A stretch of DNA of 47,315 nucleotides. It comes from JBBRWO01 sp964388455 (GTDB lineage: Bacteria > Actinomycetota > Coriobacteriia > Anaerosomatales > JAAXUF01). The first letter of the stretch is position 1, and the number at the start of each line of letters is the position of its first letter. Positions 1-7,331 of this stretch are shown piece after piece. Under the pieces are notes generated by a model that saw only the letters and a program-made list of their open reading frames with translations, had not been told where the DNA came from and ran no database searches. The stretch is from positions 1 to 47,315 of the forward strand of contig CAYMAN010000017.1 in NCBI GenBank assembly GCA_964388455.1. Direction: 5' to 3'. Made by a program: the position numbers and the translations under genes.

Positions 1-59
1 CACACTGGTATCGTCTAAGAGAGGCGCATCGCTCGCGCGTTATGCGCAACACGTTAGCC
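1..59 (+). repeat. attC site, 3' part (cut by window start)
   Basis: The inner box ending in TTATGCGC, the spacer AACAC and the core GTTAGCC (53-59) match the 3' half of the other attC sites. A TATCGT hexamer lies at 9-14, where other sites have a TANNNT motif. The site shows that at least one more cassette lies upstream of the integrase gene. Confidence 0.8.
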
Positions 60-219
60 GTACCGCCTAACGATCTGGCGTCTGCACGCTCCTCGCTTTG
101 GTCGGACCGATTCTGTGCCGGGGCGATTCCTTCTGGCACAATCTCTCAATCCTACAAACCTGCGTCCAAGTGCCGGCTTCCTTGGCGCATGGGCGACACC
201 TGCAAATGCGAGGTGAGCT

Positions 220-1191
220 ATGAGCGAATCGGGGCCCCCGAAACTCATGGACCGCGTGCGCGAGGCATTGCGTGCCCGGCACTACAGCAATCGGACTGAG
301 GACGCTTACTGCAACTGGATACGGCGTTTCATCAGGTTCCACGGATTGCGTCACCCCGCTGAGATGGGCGAGCGCGAGATCAACGAGTTCCTCACTGACC
401 TAGCTGTGAATGGCAAAGTGAGCGCGTCAACACAGAACCAGGCGCTGTCGGCGCTTCTGTTCCTCTATCGCTCAGTGATTGGACGCGAAATCGGCGCACT
501 GGGCGAAGTCGTTCGGGCGCGAAAGAGCCACCACCTCCCGGTTGTGATGACTCGTGAAGAGGTGCGTGCAGTTTTGCGCGAGCTCGAGGGTGACGCATGG
601 TTGATGGCCTCGCTTCTGTACGGATCAGGCCTGCGCCTCAGTGAGTGTCTGAGACTCCGCGTGCAGGACGTTGATTTCGCGCGCGGCGAGATCCTGGTGC
701 GTGACGCAAAGGGCAACAAGGACCGCGTGACCATGCTGTCTGCGGGGCTTGCCGCGCCATTGCGCGAGCAACTCATCCGGGCGCGTGGAGTTCATGAGCG
801 TGATCTCGCAGACGGTTGGGGCAGGGTCGAACTTCCTAATGCCCTGGACCGGAAGTACCCTAACGCCGCCCGCGAATGGTCCTGGCAATGGGTCTTTCCT
901 CAAGAGCATCGATGGACGGACTACGAGACCGGTAAGCAGGGCAGGCATCATGTGCACGAGACCATTCTGCAACGCAAAGTGAAGGACGCAGTCAGGCGGT
1001 CTGGGGTGACCACGCACGTTACACCGCACACGTTCAGGCATTCCTTTGCGACACACCTGCTGGAATCCGGCTATGACATTCGAACTATTCAGGAGCTTCT
1101 CGGACACAGGAGCGTCACGACCACCATGGTCTATACGCATGTGCTCAATCGTGGCGGGCATGGCGTGCGAAGTCCCTTGGATGCGCTGTGA
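220..1191 (+). CDS. intI: Integron integrase (tyrosine recombinase)
   Basis: Site-specific recombinase that recombines folded single-stranded attC with attI or another attC, so cassettes are inserted, excised and shuffled. The 323-residue protein has an N-terminal SAM-like core-binding domain (about 8-95) and a C-terminal catalytic domain. The catalytic set is visible: R139 (GLRLSE), H270 and R273 (HTFRHSF), H296 (GHRS) and Y305 (VYTH). Residues about 205-228 (ALDRKYPNAAREW...) are the extra patch that separates IntI from XerC/D. ATG 220 follows a GAGGTGAG ribosome site. The gene points the same way as the cassettes, unlike class 1-3 integrons, and is bounded by attC sites on both sides with matching cores (GTTAGCC at 53, GGCTAAC at 1206). 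Bases 60-219 are the untranslated leader. They contain one lone GCCTAAC (65-71) but no clear attI or LexA box. Confidence 0.95.
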   Translation: MSESGPPKLMDRVREALRARHYSNRTEDAYCNWIRRFIRFHGLRHPAEMGEREINEFLTDLAVNGKVSASTQNQALSALLFLYRSVIGREIGALGEVVRARKSHHLPVVMTREEVRAVLRELEGDAWLMASLLYGSGLRLSECLRLRVQDVDFARGEILVRDAKGNKDRVTMLSAGLAAPLREQLIRARGVHERDLADGWGRVELPNALDRKYPNAAREWSWQWVFPQEHRWTDYETGKQGRHHVHETILQRKVKDAVRRSGVTTHVTPHTFRHSFATHLLESGYDIRTIQELLGHRSVTTTMVYTHVLNRGGHGVRSPLDAL

Positions 1192-1205
1192 CCGCTCGAG
1201 CGTCC

Positions 1206-1297
1206 GGCTAACAAGCGCATCAACACGACGCGCAGAAGCGCGTCGCCGCTTCGCGGCGTAAGGTATTGGCGCGCGGGTTATGCGCAACACGTTGGGC
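1206..1297 (+). repeat. attC site closing the integrase cassette
   Basis: Cores GGCTAAC (1206-1212) and GTTGGGC (1291-1297) flank paired boxes GCGCATCAACACG and CGGGTTATGCGC and a GC-rich central hairpin (CGCAGAAGCGCGTCG). The left core is the exact complement of the core that opens the integrase cassette at 53. TAAGGT at 1259-1264 is a possible -10 element. Confidence 0.93.
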
Positions 1298-1406
1298 AGA
1301 GCGCAGGGTAAGGTTCCGGTAAGTTTCTGGCAAGATTCGAGCGCTATGGTCGTCGCGCCGGATGGGGATTCCGAAGGCGTGGGCCGAGCGGGAACGGAGG
1401 GGTCTT

Positions 1407-1520
1407 GTGAAACGAACGTCGTTCAGGATCTTACTTGCGGCGATCTCCATGTCGGTAGGAGTTCCCGGCACTACGCCGGTAAATGCGGCATATAGGGTCG
1501 TAGCTGGAATGATCGTGTAG
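1407..1520 (+). CDS. Possible small secreted peptide
   Basis: A 37-codon frame starts at GTG 1407 behind a good ribosome site (GGAGGGG, 8 bases upstream). It begins with two basic residues (VKRTSF) followed by a hydrophobic run (ILLAAISMSVGV) and a possible cleavage region near VNAA, so it looks like a signal peptide with almost nothing after it. It lies 30 bp before the amidase-like gene in the same cassette. It could be a real leader or secreted peptide, or the surviving start of a lost exported protein. No family is recognised. Confidence 0.3.
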   Translation: MKRTSFRILLAAISMSVGVPGTTPVNAAYRVVAGMIV

Positions 1521-1550
1521 GGCTCTGTCACGTTGATGAAAGGGGGGAAC

Positions 1551-2204
1551 GTGCGCCGACCGACGATGGTAGTTCTGGTTGCTTTGCTGGTTGCCAGTCT
1601 CGTGCCCGCTCAGGCTCTTGCGTGGAACAAGACCAACGCGGCAACGTATGCAGAAACGTACGCGATTTCGGAGAACACAGCGTGGCCGTACTTCTCAGGG
1701 GCCGACTGCACCAACTTCATCTCGCAGTCGCTCAAGTACGGTGGCATCGCGATGGATTCCACAAGGACCGATCGGTCCCAGTGGTACATGGCGAAGAACA
1801 TTCAGAACGCTTGGATCTGGGGATACCCATGGACTGTGGCCCAAGACTTCTACACGTACTTCCGTACGAGCGGGGGCACATCCGCGTATCGGTACTACAT
1901 CGCCACCTACGACTGGATATCGGCGTCAAGCTATGCCGCGCCGCCAAACAGCAACGCTTCCTTGAACAAGGGCGACATCGTCTCGTACGACTTCGACCTA
2001 AGCGCGGCGGACGGTGTTGATCACAACGCGATCGTCACCTACACCGGCACTGACATAAACAACAGTGCGTATACAGGGGATCTCGTCTGCTATCACTCCA
2101 CAGACACGAAGCGCATCATCTGGCATGTGAAGCACCGTCTCTCTGCTGCAGCGCAGCAGCAGGTTCGGTTCTACACGTGGGGCCTTGATTCGACCCTCAA
2201 CTAG
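1551..2204 (+). CDS. Secreted amidase-like (Amidase_6/NlpC-like) protein
   Basis: Likely an exported cysteine hydrolase of the putative amidase domain family (PF12671), probably acting on peptidoglycan or peptide amides. The start chosen is GTG 1551, directly behind a GGGGGG ribosome site. It gives a signal peptide (RRPTMVVLVALLVASLVPAQALA) ahead of the mature domain. The family signature is visible: a YAETYA helix, then a YFSGADCTNFISQSL block with the likely nucleophile Cys, a GGIAM turn, and a later DHNAIVTYTG block with the likely catalytic His. The protein has 217 residues, so it is a single domain with no wall-binding repeats. It is the first main gene of a two-gene cassette and 11 bp upstream of the next gene. 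The family is fairly sure; the substrate is not known. Confidence 0.75.
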   Translation: MRRPTMVVLVALLVASLVPAQALAWNKTNAATYAETYAISENTAWPYFSGADCTNFISQSLKYGGIAMDSTRTDRSQWYMAKNIQNAWIWGYPWTVAQDFYTYFRTSGGTSAYRYYIATYDWISASSYAAPPNSNASLNKGDIVSYDFDLSAADGVDHNAIVTYTGTDINNSAYTGDLVCYHSTDTKRIIWHVKHRLSAAAQQQVRFYTWGLDSTLN

Positions 2205-2215
2205 GGAGGTTTGCA

Positions 2216-2812
2216 TTGAACTTGAGAAGATGGCGAATCGGTCGTCTCGTGGTCGCTGCTTCGTTGCCCGCTCTGGTGGCAGTCGGCATCTTCGCGATGC
2301 TCGGCACCTCGTCTGAGGAGAACACGATTTCGGCCAAGGATTCGGCGCAGATGAGTCGAATCGTTGACAGGCACTGGGCTTCGGTTCAGCACGTTTGGCC
2401 CGAAGAGTATCGGGGCAACGGCGCGAAGAAGCTCCCCGACGTCGTGAAGGCGGAGATGAAGGCGGCACGCAAGTCGGTCGCTGACGAAGTGACAACCGGC
2501 AAGCTTGCGGAGTGGGAGAGCATCTTCGACCCGGGCGGGTTTCTCGAGGAAGTGCGGGCGTCGGGGACGTTCGTAACCGACTCCGGATACGAAGTGCTCA
2601 GCACTACGGAGCCAGTCCCTGTTGCAGTGGGCGTGGCGCAAGCTGACGTGGTTGTGAGGCTGTGGAGCGTCCAATACGACGTGGACTCCGCCGGCGATGC
2701 CACGGCAGACCCCTATCGGGTCGAAAACGAGAATACGTATCGCTACACGTTCGAGAAGATCGATGGCAAGTGGCGAATCTCAGTGCAGGACCTGATCAGC
2801 AATCCGCTGTAG
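2216..2812 (+). CDS. Membrane-anchored or exported protein of unknown function
   Basis: A 198-residue protein starting at TTG 2216 behind GGGAGG. One N-terminal hydrophobic segment (about residues 9-29, GRLVVAASLPALVAVGIFAM) follows a basic cluster, so it is probably an uncleaved anchor or a signal peptide. The remainder is hydrophilic and ends in strands typical of small NTF2-like or DUF4440-like folds (TYRYTFEKIDGKWRISV). It follows the amidase-like gene by 11 bp and shares its cassette, and a perfect hairpin comes 24 bp after its stop. The two products are probably made together. The fold is inferred from the C-terminal pattern only. Confidence 0.6.
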   Translation: MNLRRWRIGRLVVAASLPALVAVGIFAMLGTSSEENTISAKDSAQMSRIVDRHWASVQHVWPEEYRGNGAKKLPDVVKAEMKAARKSVADEVTTGKLAEWESIFDPGGFLEEVRASGTFVTDSGYEVLSTTEPVPVAVGVAQADVVVRLWSVQYDVDSAGDATADPYRVENENTYRYTFEKIDGKWRISVQDLISNPL

Positions 2813-2836
2813 TTTCGGTTGAGCACGAGTTTCACG

Positions 2837-2864
2837 GGGGCGGCTCGCACGTGCGAGCCGCCCC
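2837..2864 (+). terminator. 28-bp perfect palindrome, probable terminator
   Basis: GGGGCGGCTCGCAC is followed directly by its exact complement, giving a 14-bp stem. It lies 24 bp after the second gene of the cassette. No T-run follows, so it may be a U-poor terminator or an mRNA-stabilising hairpin. Confidence 0.55.
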
Positions 2865-3009
2865 ATCGTCTTGCGGTGTCGCGCCGCCGCAGAGGGTACG
2901 GGGGACGGCACTTGTCACGTTGCGGTTGGAGTTGAGCACACAACGGTACCCCGTTCTCGGTTGATTGGGGGCACCGCAAATTGTTCCGATTGGACGCTGA
3001 CACCGGCCT

Positions 3010-3096
3010 GCCCAACAAGGGCATCGAGCAGAACGCCAGAAGGTAGACTGCTGAAGAGAGGGTCATGCGCGTCTGCTCATGCCCAACACGTTCGAC
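3010..3096 (+). repeat. attC site
   Basis: Cores GCCCAAC (3010-3016) and GTTCGAC (3090-3096). The left core is the exact complement of GTTGGGC that opened this cassette at 1291, so the 1.8-kb two-gene unit is one cassette. The inner boxes differ from the main type (GGGCATCGAGCAGA against TCTGCTCATGCCC) but pair with each other, a covariation that supports function. TAGACT is at 3044-3049. Confidence 0.9.
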
Positions 3097-3112
3097 AGAG
3101 TGGGGGGCTGAC

Positions 3113-3616
3113 ATGAGGGCGTTTGTCGTGGCGGTGCTCGTCGCAGTTGCACTGGCTGGGTGCTCTCCATCCGGAGTCGGCTCAGGGGAGCCGGCTCTGA
3201 CTCCTGAAGAAATTGCTGCGGATCCCGCAATAACCTCCGGCGTCGCTCCCGACGATCCCTCCGTTCCGCGCGAGGACTCACTCGGTCGGACCCCGGATGC
3301 TGCGGTCATGGAGCTCATCGACGCGCGGGGCGAACGCGACTGGGCGAAGGCCTACTCCCTCTACGCCACGCCCACCCCCAACGCGGAGATGGCGGCCAAG
3401 GAATGGGCCGAAGCCAACGAGACCTACACCGGTTTCACCGTCCGTGAGGCGCGGGTGGCAGACTCCGCACGCGCGTGGGTGCGTGTGACGTATCAAGTCA
3501 CTACGACTCCGCCGGGCGGCTCGCCTTACGTGGTCACGGTCGGGGAGCCGGGTGAGTGGTGGCCGCTGCACAAGGTGGAGGAACACTGGAGGGTCGGATG
3601 GATGCCTCGGCAGTGA
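3113..3616 (+). CDS. Lipoprotein of unknown function
   Basis: A 167-residue protein with a lipoprotein signal peptide: MRAFVVAVLVAVALAGC, with Cys17 as the lipidated residue. A low-complexity acidic linker follows. The folded part (about residues 60-167) has an alpha-helix start (AVMELIDARGERDWAKAYSLY), a helix rich in Ala/Glu and three to four strands (WVRVTYQVTT, YVVTVGEPGEWW, HWRVGWM). That is the layout of small NTF2/DUF4878-like extracellular domains. ATG 3113 is preceded by GGGGGG. It opens a cassette 16 bp after the attC core. The expected closing attC is missing and an IS30 remnant begins just after the stop. Confidence 0.65.
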   Translation: MRAFVVAVLVAVALAGCSPSGVGSGEPALTPEEIAADPAITSGVAPDDPSVPREDSLGRTPDAAVMELIDARGERDWAKAYSLYATPTPNAEMAAKEWAEANETYTGFTVREARVADSARAWVRVTYQVTTTPPGGSPYVVTVGEPGEWWPLHKVEEHWRVGWMPRQ

Positions 3617-3629
3617 TCACCTGCGTAAG

Positions 3630-3656
3630 TTCAAGTCTAAAGTGCAACACTTCCGC
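3630..3656. repeat. Possible IS30-family terminal inverted repeat
   Basis: TTCAAGTCTAAAGTGCAACA followed by CTTCC resembles the AAGTGCAACACTT-type ends of IS30-family elements. It lies just outside the 3' end of the transposase remnant. The partner repeat was not found. Confidence 0.4.
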
Positions 3657-3671
3657 TTCTGACGCTCACGC

Positions 3672-3908
3672 CTACCTGGTTTGTACATAGCACTCCTCCG
3701 GTGTCTTGCAGCCAAGCCGCGTTCTCGGTCGTGAGTTGATCCTGGCTGCTATCTCATCGCAGTCCGCCTGGGTGACGTGCGCCATGCTCTTGCCCTTGGG
3801 CAGGTACTGTCGGATCAAGCCGTTGGTGTTCTCGTTCGTGCCCCGCTCCCACGAGCGGTGGAGGCGACCGTAGCGCTTTCGCCGCTTCTTGCCCGCTTGG
3901 CGCAGGTG
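3672..3908 (-). pseudogene. IS30-family transposase remnant
   Basis: The C-terminal end of an IS30 DDE transposase is clear: ERGTNENTNGLIRQYLPKG, then INSRPRTRLGCKTPEE. Directly upstream in frame is HLRQAGKKRRKRYG, which in intact IS30 transposases lies well before the DDE core. The catalytic segment with the first two acidic residues has therefore been deleted, as has the N-terminal HTH. About 79 codons remain of a usual 330-400. It is not functional. It sits where the attC of the preceding lipoprotein cassette should be, so the element or its decay probably destroyed that site. Confidence 0.85.
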
Positions 3909-3939
3909 GTTCCACGCGCAGTTCCCATTCATCCCAGAT

Positions 3940-3953
3940 GTGGTATATTCCAC
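3940..3953 (+). promoter_or_regulatory. Possible operator/-10 of the Phd-type antitoxin gene
   Basis: GTGGTATATTCCAC is a near-perfect palindrome (12 of 14 positions) with a TATATT core, 62 bp before the antitoxin start. Phd-family antitoxins bind palindromes over their own promoter, so it may be both -10 region and operator. No good -35 was seen. Confidence 0.4.
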
Positions 3954-4015
3954 CCGTCAGCCGCATTGTGAGGGCCTGCACATTGGCCACTTCACAGCCG
4001 CCGAGAGGGCCGCGC

Positions 4016-4348
4016 ATGGACCGCAGCAAGATCGACACATGCTCGCTCACGGAACTCCGACGTCGTCCCACTGCCTGTATTGCACGGGCGAGGGATATCG
4101 GGCGCCCCTTGTTCATCACGCGGCGTGGAACCGCCATCGCGGTCCTGATACCAATCGAGCAGTATGAGGCAATGCACGGGGAGGTCGGGGAGCTAGCTGC
4201 CTTCGTCAAGCGTGCGACAGAACTGACGCTCGCTCGCGTTGCCGCAGGCGAACTCTCGCCGAGGGTCGCTGCCCTCAGAGGCGGCTTCAAGGGCTCAACC
4301 GTCGACGAGTCCGACTACCGCCGATACCTCGAGGAGAAGTACCGATGA
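4016..4348 (+). CDS. Phd/YefM-family antitoxin
   Basis: DNA-binding antitoxin of a type II-like system. The 110-residue protein shows the Phd/YefM fold: a short N-terminal strand (DTCSLTELRRRPTACIARAR), then GRPLFITRRGTAIAVLIPIEQYEAM, the usual strand-strand-helix that dimerises on operator DNA. The C-terminal tail (about 60-110) would be the toxin-neutralising part and is longer than in classical Phd. ATG 4016 follows GAGAGG. The stop overlaps the next start (ATGA), so translation is coupled to the HigA-nucleotidyltransferase gene, whose product is the likely partner. No RelE or Doc toxin is next to it, so the partner assignment is inferred from the overlap. Confidence 0.8.
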   Translation: MDRSKIDTCSLTELRRRPTACIARARDIGRPLFITRRGTAIAVLIPIEQYEAMHGEVGELAAFVKRATELTLARVAAGELSPRVAALRGGFKGSTVDESDYRRYLEEKYR

Positions 4349-5778
4349 GCGGCAGCCCTGCCGATGAGTCGCCGGGAACCTGCCCACCCATCGACCGGCC
4401 GCACCCCCGGCGCACTTCACGCATCCACCCCGCCGAGTTCCTGCGCGAGGAACTCCTGCCCGATTACGGCCTTGACGCATCGAGCTTCGCCGACCGTCTC
4501 CACCTTCCGCGCGAGCGCGTCGCCTCGCTGATCGCCGAGGAGACACCGGTCGACCCAGAGATTGCACTTCGGCTGGCCCGATTGTTCGACACCTCGGCCC
4601 AGTACTGGCTGACCCTGCAATCGCAAGCGGATCTCACCGACGTGCGCGGACGACTGCGACCGGAGCTGATGCAGGTGCGGCCGATGAGCGACACCGGCTG
4701 GGACACGAGCCGCTCAGCTGACACCGAGGACTGGGCGCGCTGGGTGCGTCGAACGTCACCGGCCGAGCTGCTGTGCACAGCGCTCGCTGACGACGCAGGG
4801 GGCTCGCTGGCCGAGGTGTCCTCCAGCGCGGGGATCACAGCCGATCGGATCCACGAGCTCGCCGCGGGTGTGGCTCGTTTTACGCTCGCGGACGACACCG
4901 GCCTATCGCGCGCCCTCGGGCTCTCGCCTGGCTACTGGCTCCGCGCACAGGCGGCGAGTGGCGCGGCGGCTGGAACCGAAGCCCTCACCCCTGAACTCGA
5001 CACCGGTGAACGCGTTCGCGACGCTCTCTGCCGCATCGAAGTCGCCCACGACGTCCGCGTCCTCTACGCCGTCGAGTCGGGGAGCCGGGCGTGGGGCTTC
5101 GCCTCGACGGATTCGGACTACGACGTCCGCTTCATCTATGCGCACCGCCCCGAGTGGTACCTGAGCGTCCAGCCCCGCCGCGATGTCATCGAGCAGCCAC
5201 TGGACCATGAGCTCGACGTGAGCGGCTGGGACGTGACCAAGGCGCTCGGCCTCTTCGGCAAGTCGAATCCGCCGCTGTTTGAGTGGCTGCGGTCACCGAT
5301 CATCTATCTGGAGACCGGTGCGCTGGCGGAGCGTTTGCGCGATCATGCCGAGCGGTTCGCGTCGCCAAACGCATGCATCCACCACTATCTCCATATGGCG
5401 GCGAACAACTACCGAGAGTACCTTCGGAGCGACAAGGTCTGGCTCAAGAAGTACTTCTACGTGCTGCGCCCCGTGCTTGCCTGTAGCTGGATCGAGGCGC
5501 ACGACACCCTGCCCCCGGTGGAGTTCGAGCTGCTCGTCGAAGACCGGTTGCCGAACCGCCTGCGGCCTGCCGTTGATGACCTGCTCCAGCGCAAGCGGGC
5601 TGGTGACGAGTTGACGGTCGGCCCGCGAATACCCGAGGTCAGCGACTTCCTCGATGCCGAGCTTGAGCGCCTCGGCAACGTCGCGCGAGAACGAGGACGC
5701 GGTGAATCGCCGGACCTCGACGAGCTGGATGCAGTGCTGAGATCGACACTCCGACAGGCTTGGGATTCACACGTCTGA
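4345..5778 (+). CDS. Fusion of two HigA-type domains with an RlaP-type nucleotidyltransferase
   Basis: A 477-residue composite protein. Residues about 26-100 (HPAEFLREELLPDYGLD...PEIALRLARLFDTSAQYWL) are a HigA-type HTH antitoxin domain. Residues about 138-203 (ELLCTALADD...ALGLSPGYWLRAQ) are a second, more diverged copy. Residues about 225-470 are a nucleotidyltransferase of the COG3541/RlaP family (PF10127, linked to RNA repair). It has the polymerase-beta signature G246-S247 followed by D258-Y-D260 and a third acidic block HELDVSGWD (288-296), so it looks catalytically intact. It overlaps the Phd antitoxin gene by 4 bp. The protein could be a toxin carrying its own antitoxin-like operator-binding domain, or a regulated RNA-modifying enzyme. 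RlaP proteins normally lack an HTH. The function is inferred, the domains are clear. Confidence 0.8.
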   Translation: MSGSPADESPGTCPPIDRPHPRRTSRIHPAEFLREELLPDYGLDASSFADRLHLPRERVASLIAEETPVDPEIALRLARLFDTSAQYWLTLQSQADLTDVRGRLRPELMQVRPMSDTGWDTSRSADTEDWARWVRRTSPAELLCTALADDAGGSLAEVSSSAGITADRIHELAAGVARFTLADDTGLSRALGLSPGYWLRAQAASGAAAGTEALTPELDTGERVRDALCRIEVAHDVRVLYAVESGSRAWGFASTDSDYDVRFIYAHRPEWYLSVQPRRDVIEQPLDHELDVSGWDVTKALGLFGKSNPPLFEWLRSPIIYLETGALAERLRDHAERFASPNACIHHYLHMAANNYREYLRSDKVWLKKYFYVLRPVLACSWIEAHDTLPPVEFELLVEDRLPNRLRPAVDDLLQRKRAGDELTVGPRIPEVSDFLDAELERLGNVARERGRGESPDLDELDAVLRSTLRQAWDSHV

Positions 5779-5836
5779 CCACATCACGGTTCCACCATCA
5801 TCATCAACATCGCGGGACACCACCGAAGGAGCGCCA

Positions 5837-6169
5837 ATGCCAGCCACTGACCGCGAGGCCACCACAGCCCCCGAACCGCGTGCCGTTCGCGCTGCACTTG
5901 CCCGCGAGTTCGCCGGCATCGTGTCCGCGCGTGGGCTCACACAGCGAGAGGTCGCCGAGCTGCTCGGCACCACGCAGCCGAAGGTTTCAGCGCTGCTGTC
6001 GGGCAAGGTCGAAGGCTTCTCTCTGGATCGCCTCGTGAGGTACCTGAACCTGCTGGGCGAGGACATCCACATCGTGGTCCTGCCCAAACCGACGGGCCGC
6101 GAGCAAGCTCAAACGTCAGTCATCAGCCGCGTGCCAAATGTCGCAGAAGGAGGTTTCGCGCATGCGTAG
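5837..6169 (+). CDS. XRE/HTH_37-type antitoxin-like regulator
   Basis: A 110-residue DNA-binding protein. The helix-turn-helix is clear (GLTQREVAELLGTTQPKVSALLSG, about 37-60), followed by the family extension FSLDRLVRYLNLLGEDIHIVV seen in the HigA2/HTH_37 group of antitoxins. ATG 5837 follows AAGGAG. The C-terminal 25 residues are polar and unlike the family. The stop overlaps the next gene by 8 bp (ATGCGTAG), so the two are co-translated. HTH_37 antitoxins usually follow a RelE/HigB-like toxin. None is present here, so this may be an orphan whose toxin was lost or replaced. Confidence 0.8.
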   Translation: MPATDREATTAPEPRAVRAALAREFAGIVSARGLTQREVAELLGTTQPKVSALLSGKVEGFSLDRLVRYLNLLGEDIHIVVLPKPTGREQAQTSVISRVPNVAEGGFAHA

Positions 6170-7079
6170 CCGACGATTCCGACCGGCGCACTTGGGCAAC
6201 ACCCTGCAGTCACAGTACCTTGACGACTACCAGCTTACCGCCGAGGAGTTTGCGCTGGCGATTCATGTGCCCATCGATCGCGCAGCGCGGTTGCTCGCCG
6301 GCGCAGAACCAGTCGATGCCGACATGGCGTTACGCTTGGCGCTACTCTTCGGCGGATCGGCGGATGCATGGCTGCACTGGCAGAGTCTCTACGAGCTCGG
6401 AAACGCACGCGAGCGTCTCGGCGCCGCGCTCAATGAGATCTCGCCACTCGATCCGGACACGCGGTTGTCTGTGCTCGAGGACGAGCCCTTGGAACCGCAG
6501 CTGATCGAGGATCTGCGGCAACGATTGGCGGAGGTCGACGATCCTCGCCGCTGGGTGATCGAGAGCAGAATCCTCGGCGAGGACGTGCCGCTTCATGAGG
6601 AGAGCCTCAGCCGCATGTTCTACAACGTGGAAAGCGACTTCTACAGCATGGCCCTGCTCGGCGCGACAGCATTCAAGTGCCAGCGCGTGGCCGAGGCCGT
6701 AGGATCAGCGCTGGGCAAGGACGATGGCGTCCTGGAGGTGACCAAGCAGGATCTCAAGAATTCACAGCGGGATGAGGAGGCCGATCGGGAGTTGCGCGAG
6801 CGATACTTCCGCAACATCGGTCAAGGGATGTCGACGTGGGATATCAGCATGTTCCTTCGCGACGAGGAAGACATGACCGCCTATCTCAAGGCCGTCGCCG
6901 AAGAAGGGGACAGCGAGCTCATCGCGGTGGCGGTGGACGACGTCATGAAGGCAATAACTGCGCAAACCACTGTGGAGTACCTCGAGGCGCGCGGAAGACT
7001 CGGCGACAGATCAGCGTTCGAGTCGGTGATGAGTAAGGTCGCTGACGTCCCGTCGGAGGATGACCTCGCCGAAGGGTGA
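6162..7079 (+). CDS. Composite HigA-like / HI1420-like antitoxin-type protein
   Basis: A 305-residue protein. The start chosen is ATG 6162, behind AGGAGG and overlapping the previous stop. Residues about 8-75 are a HigA-type domain (YQLTAEEFALAIHVPIDRAA, then ALRLALLFGGSADAWLHWQ). The C-terminal region has FLRDEEDMTAYLKAVAEEGD followed by ELIAVAVDDVMKAI, matching the start of the HI1420-type addiction-module antidote family (TIGR02684), but the HTH that should follow is absent or replaced. The middle (about 110-235) is helical and acidic and is not recognised. No toxin gene adjoins it. It may be a product of gene fusion among toxin-antitoxin modules in this cluster, or an unknown effector carrying two antitoxin-type modules. 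Confidence 0.65.
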   Translation: MRSRRFRPAHLGNTLQSQYLDDYQLTAEEFALAIHVPIDRAARLLAGAEPVDADMALRLALLFGGSADAWLHWQSLYELGNARERLGAALNEISPLDPDTRLSVLEDEPLEPQLIEDLRQRLAEVDDPRRWVIESRILGEDVPLHEESLSRMFYNVESDFYSMALLGATAFKCQRVAEAVGSALGKDDGVLEVTKQDLKNSQRDEEADRELRERYFRNIGQGMSTWDISMFLRDEEDMTAYLKAVAEEGDSELIAVAVDDVMKAITAQTTVEYLEARGRLGDRSAFESVMSKVADVPSEDDLAEG

Positions 7080-7124
7080 GAACTGCCGATTGCCATCGGG
7101 TATCGCATCGATGAGGAGGTCGTG

Positions 7125-7331
7125 ATGACTACGGTCACCATCTCACCCAAGTTCCAAGTGGTAATCCCCAAGGCGATTCGCGAGCGTCTCGACCTGCATC
7201 CAGGCCAACAAGTGCAGGCCATAGAGTACGACGGTCGCATTGAGCTAATCCCGGTTCGTTCTATCACGAGGATGCGTGGGTTCCTCGCCGGCACCGACTC
7301 AACGGTCGAGCGTGACGAGGATCGTGTATGA
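7125..7331 (+). CDS. vapB: AbrB/VapB-family antitoxin
   Basis: A 68-residue swapped-hairpin DNA-binding antitoxin. The AbrB signature covers residues 2-45: VTISPKFQVVIPKAIRERLDL, then GQQVQAIEYDGRIELIPV. The C-terminal tail (RMRGFLAGTDSTVERDEDRV) matches the toxin-wrapping tail of VapB proteins. ATG 7125 follows GAGGAGG. It overlaps the VapC remnant by 4 bp (ATGA), the usual arrangement. Since the toxin is broken, this antitoxin may persist as an orphan or act against a VapC encoded elsewhere. Confidence 0.88.
   Translation: MTTVTISPKFQVVIPKAIRERLDLHPGQQVQAIEYDGRIELIPVRSITRMRGFLAGTDSTVERDEDRV

Noticed and set aside
65..71. GCCTAAC as an attI or a second attC start
   Set aside because: No paired boxes follow and no partner GTTRRRY with matching spacing exists before the integrase. 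A lone core in a leader is too weak to call.
1413..1423. GAACGTCGTTC as a LexA-type SOS box near the integrase
   Set aside because: The actinobacterial box needs a four-base centre (GAACNNNNGTTC); here it is three, and it lies inside the small peptide frame downstream of the integrase, not in front of it.
7080..7124. Own attC between the composite antitoxin and VapB
   Set aside because: No core pair or box is present; the toxin-antitoxin genes from 4.0 to 7.5 kb share a single closing attC at 7520.
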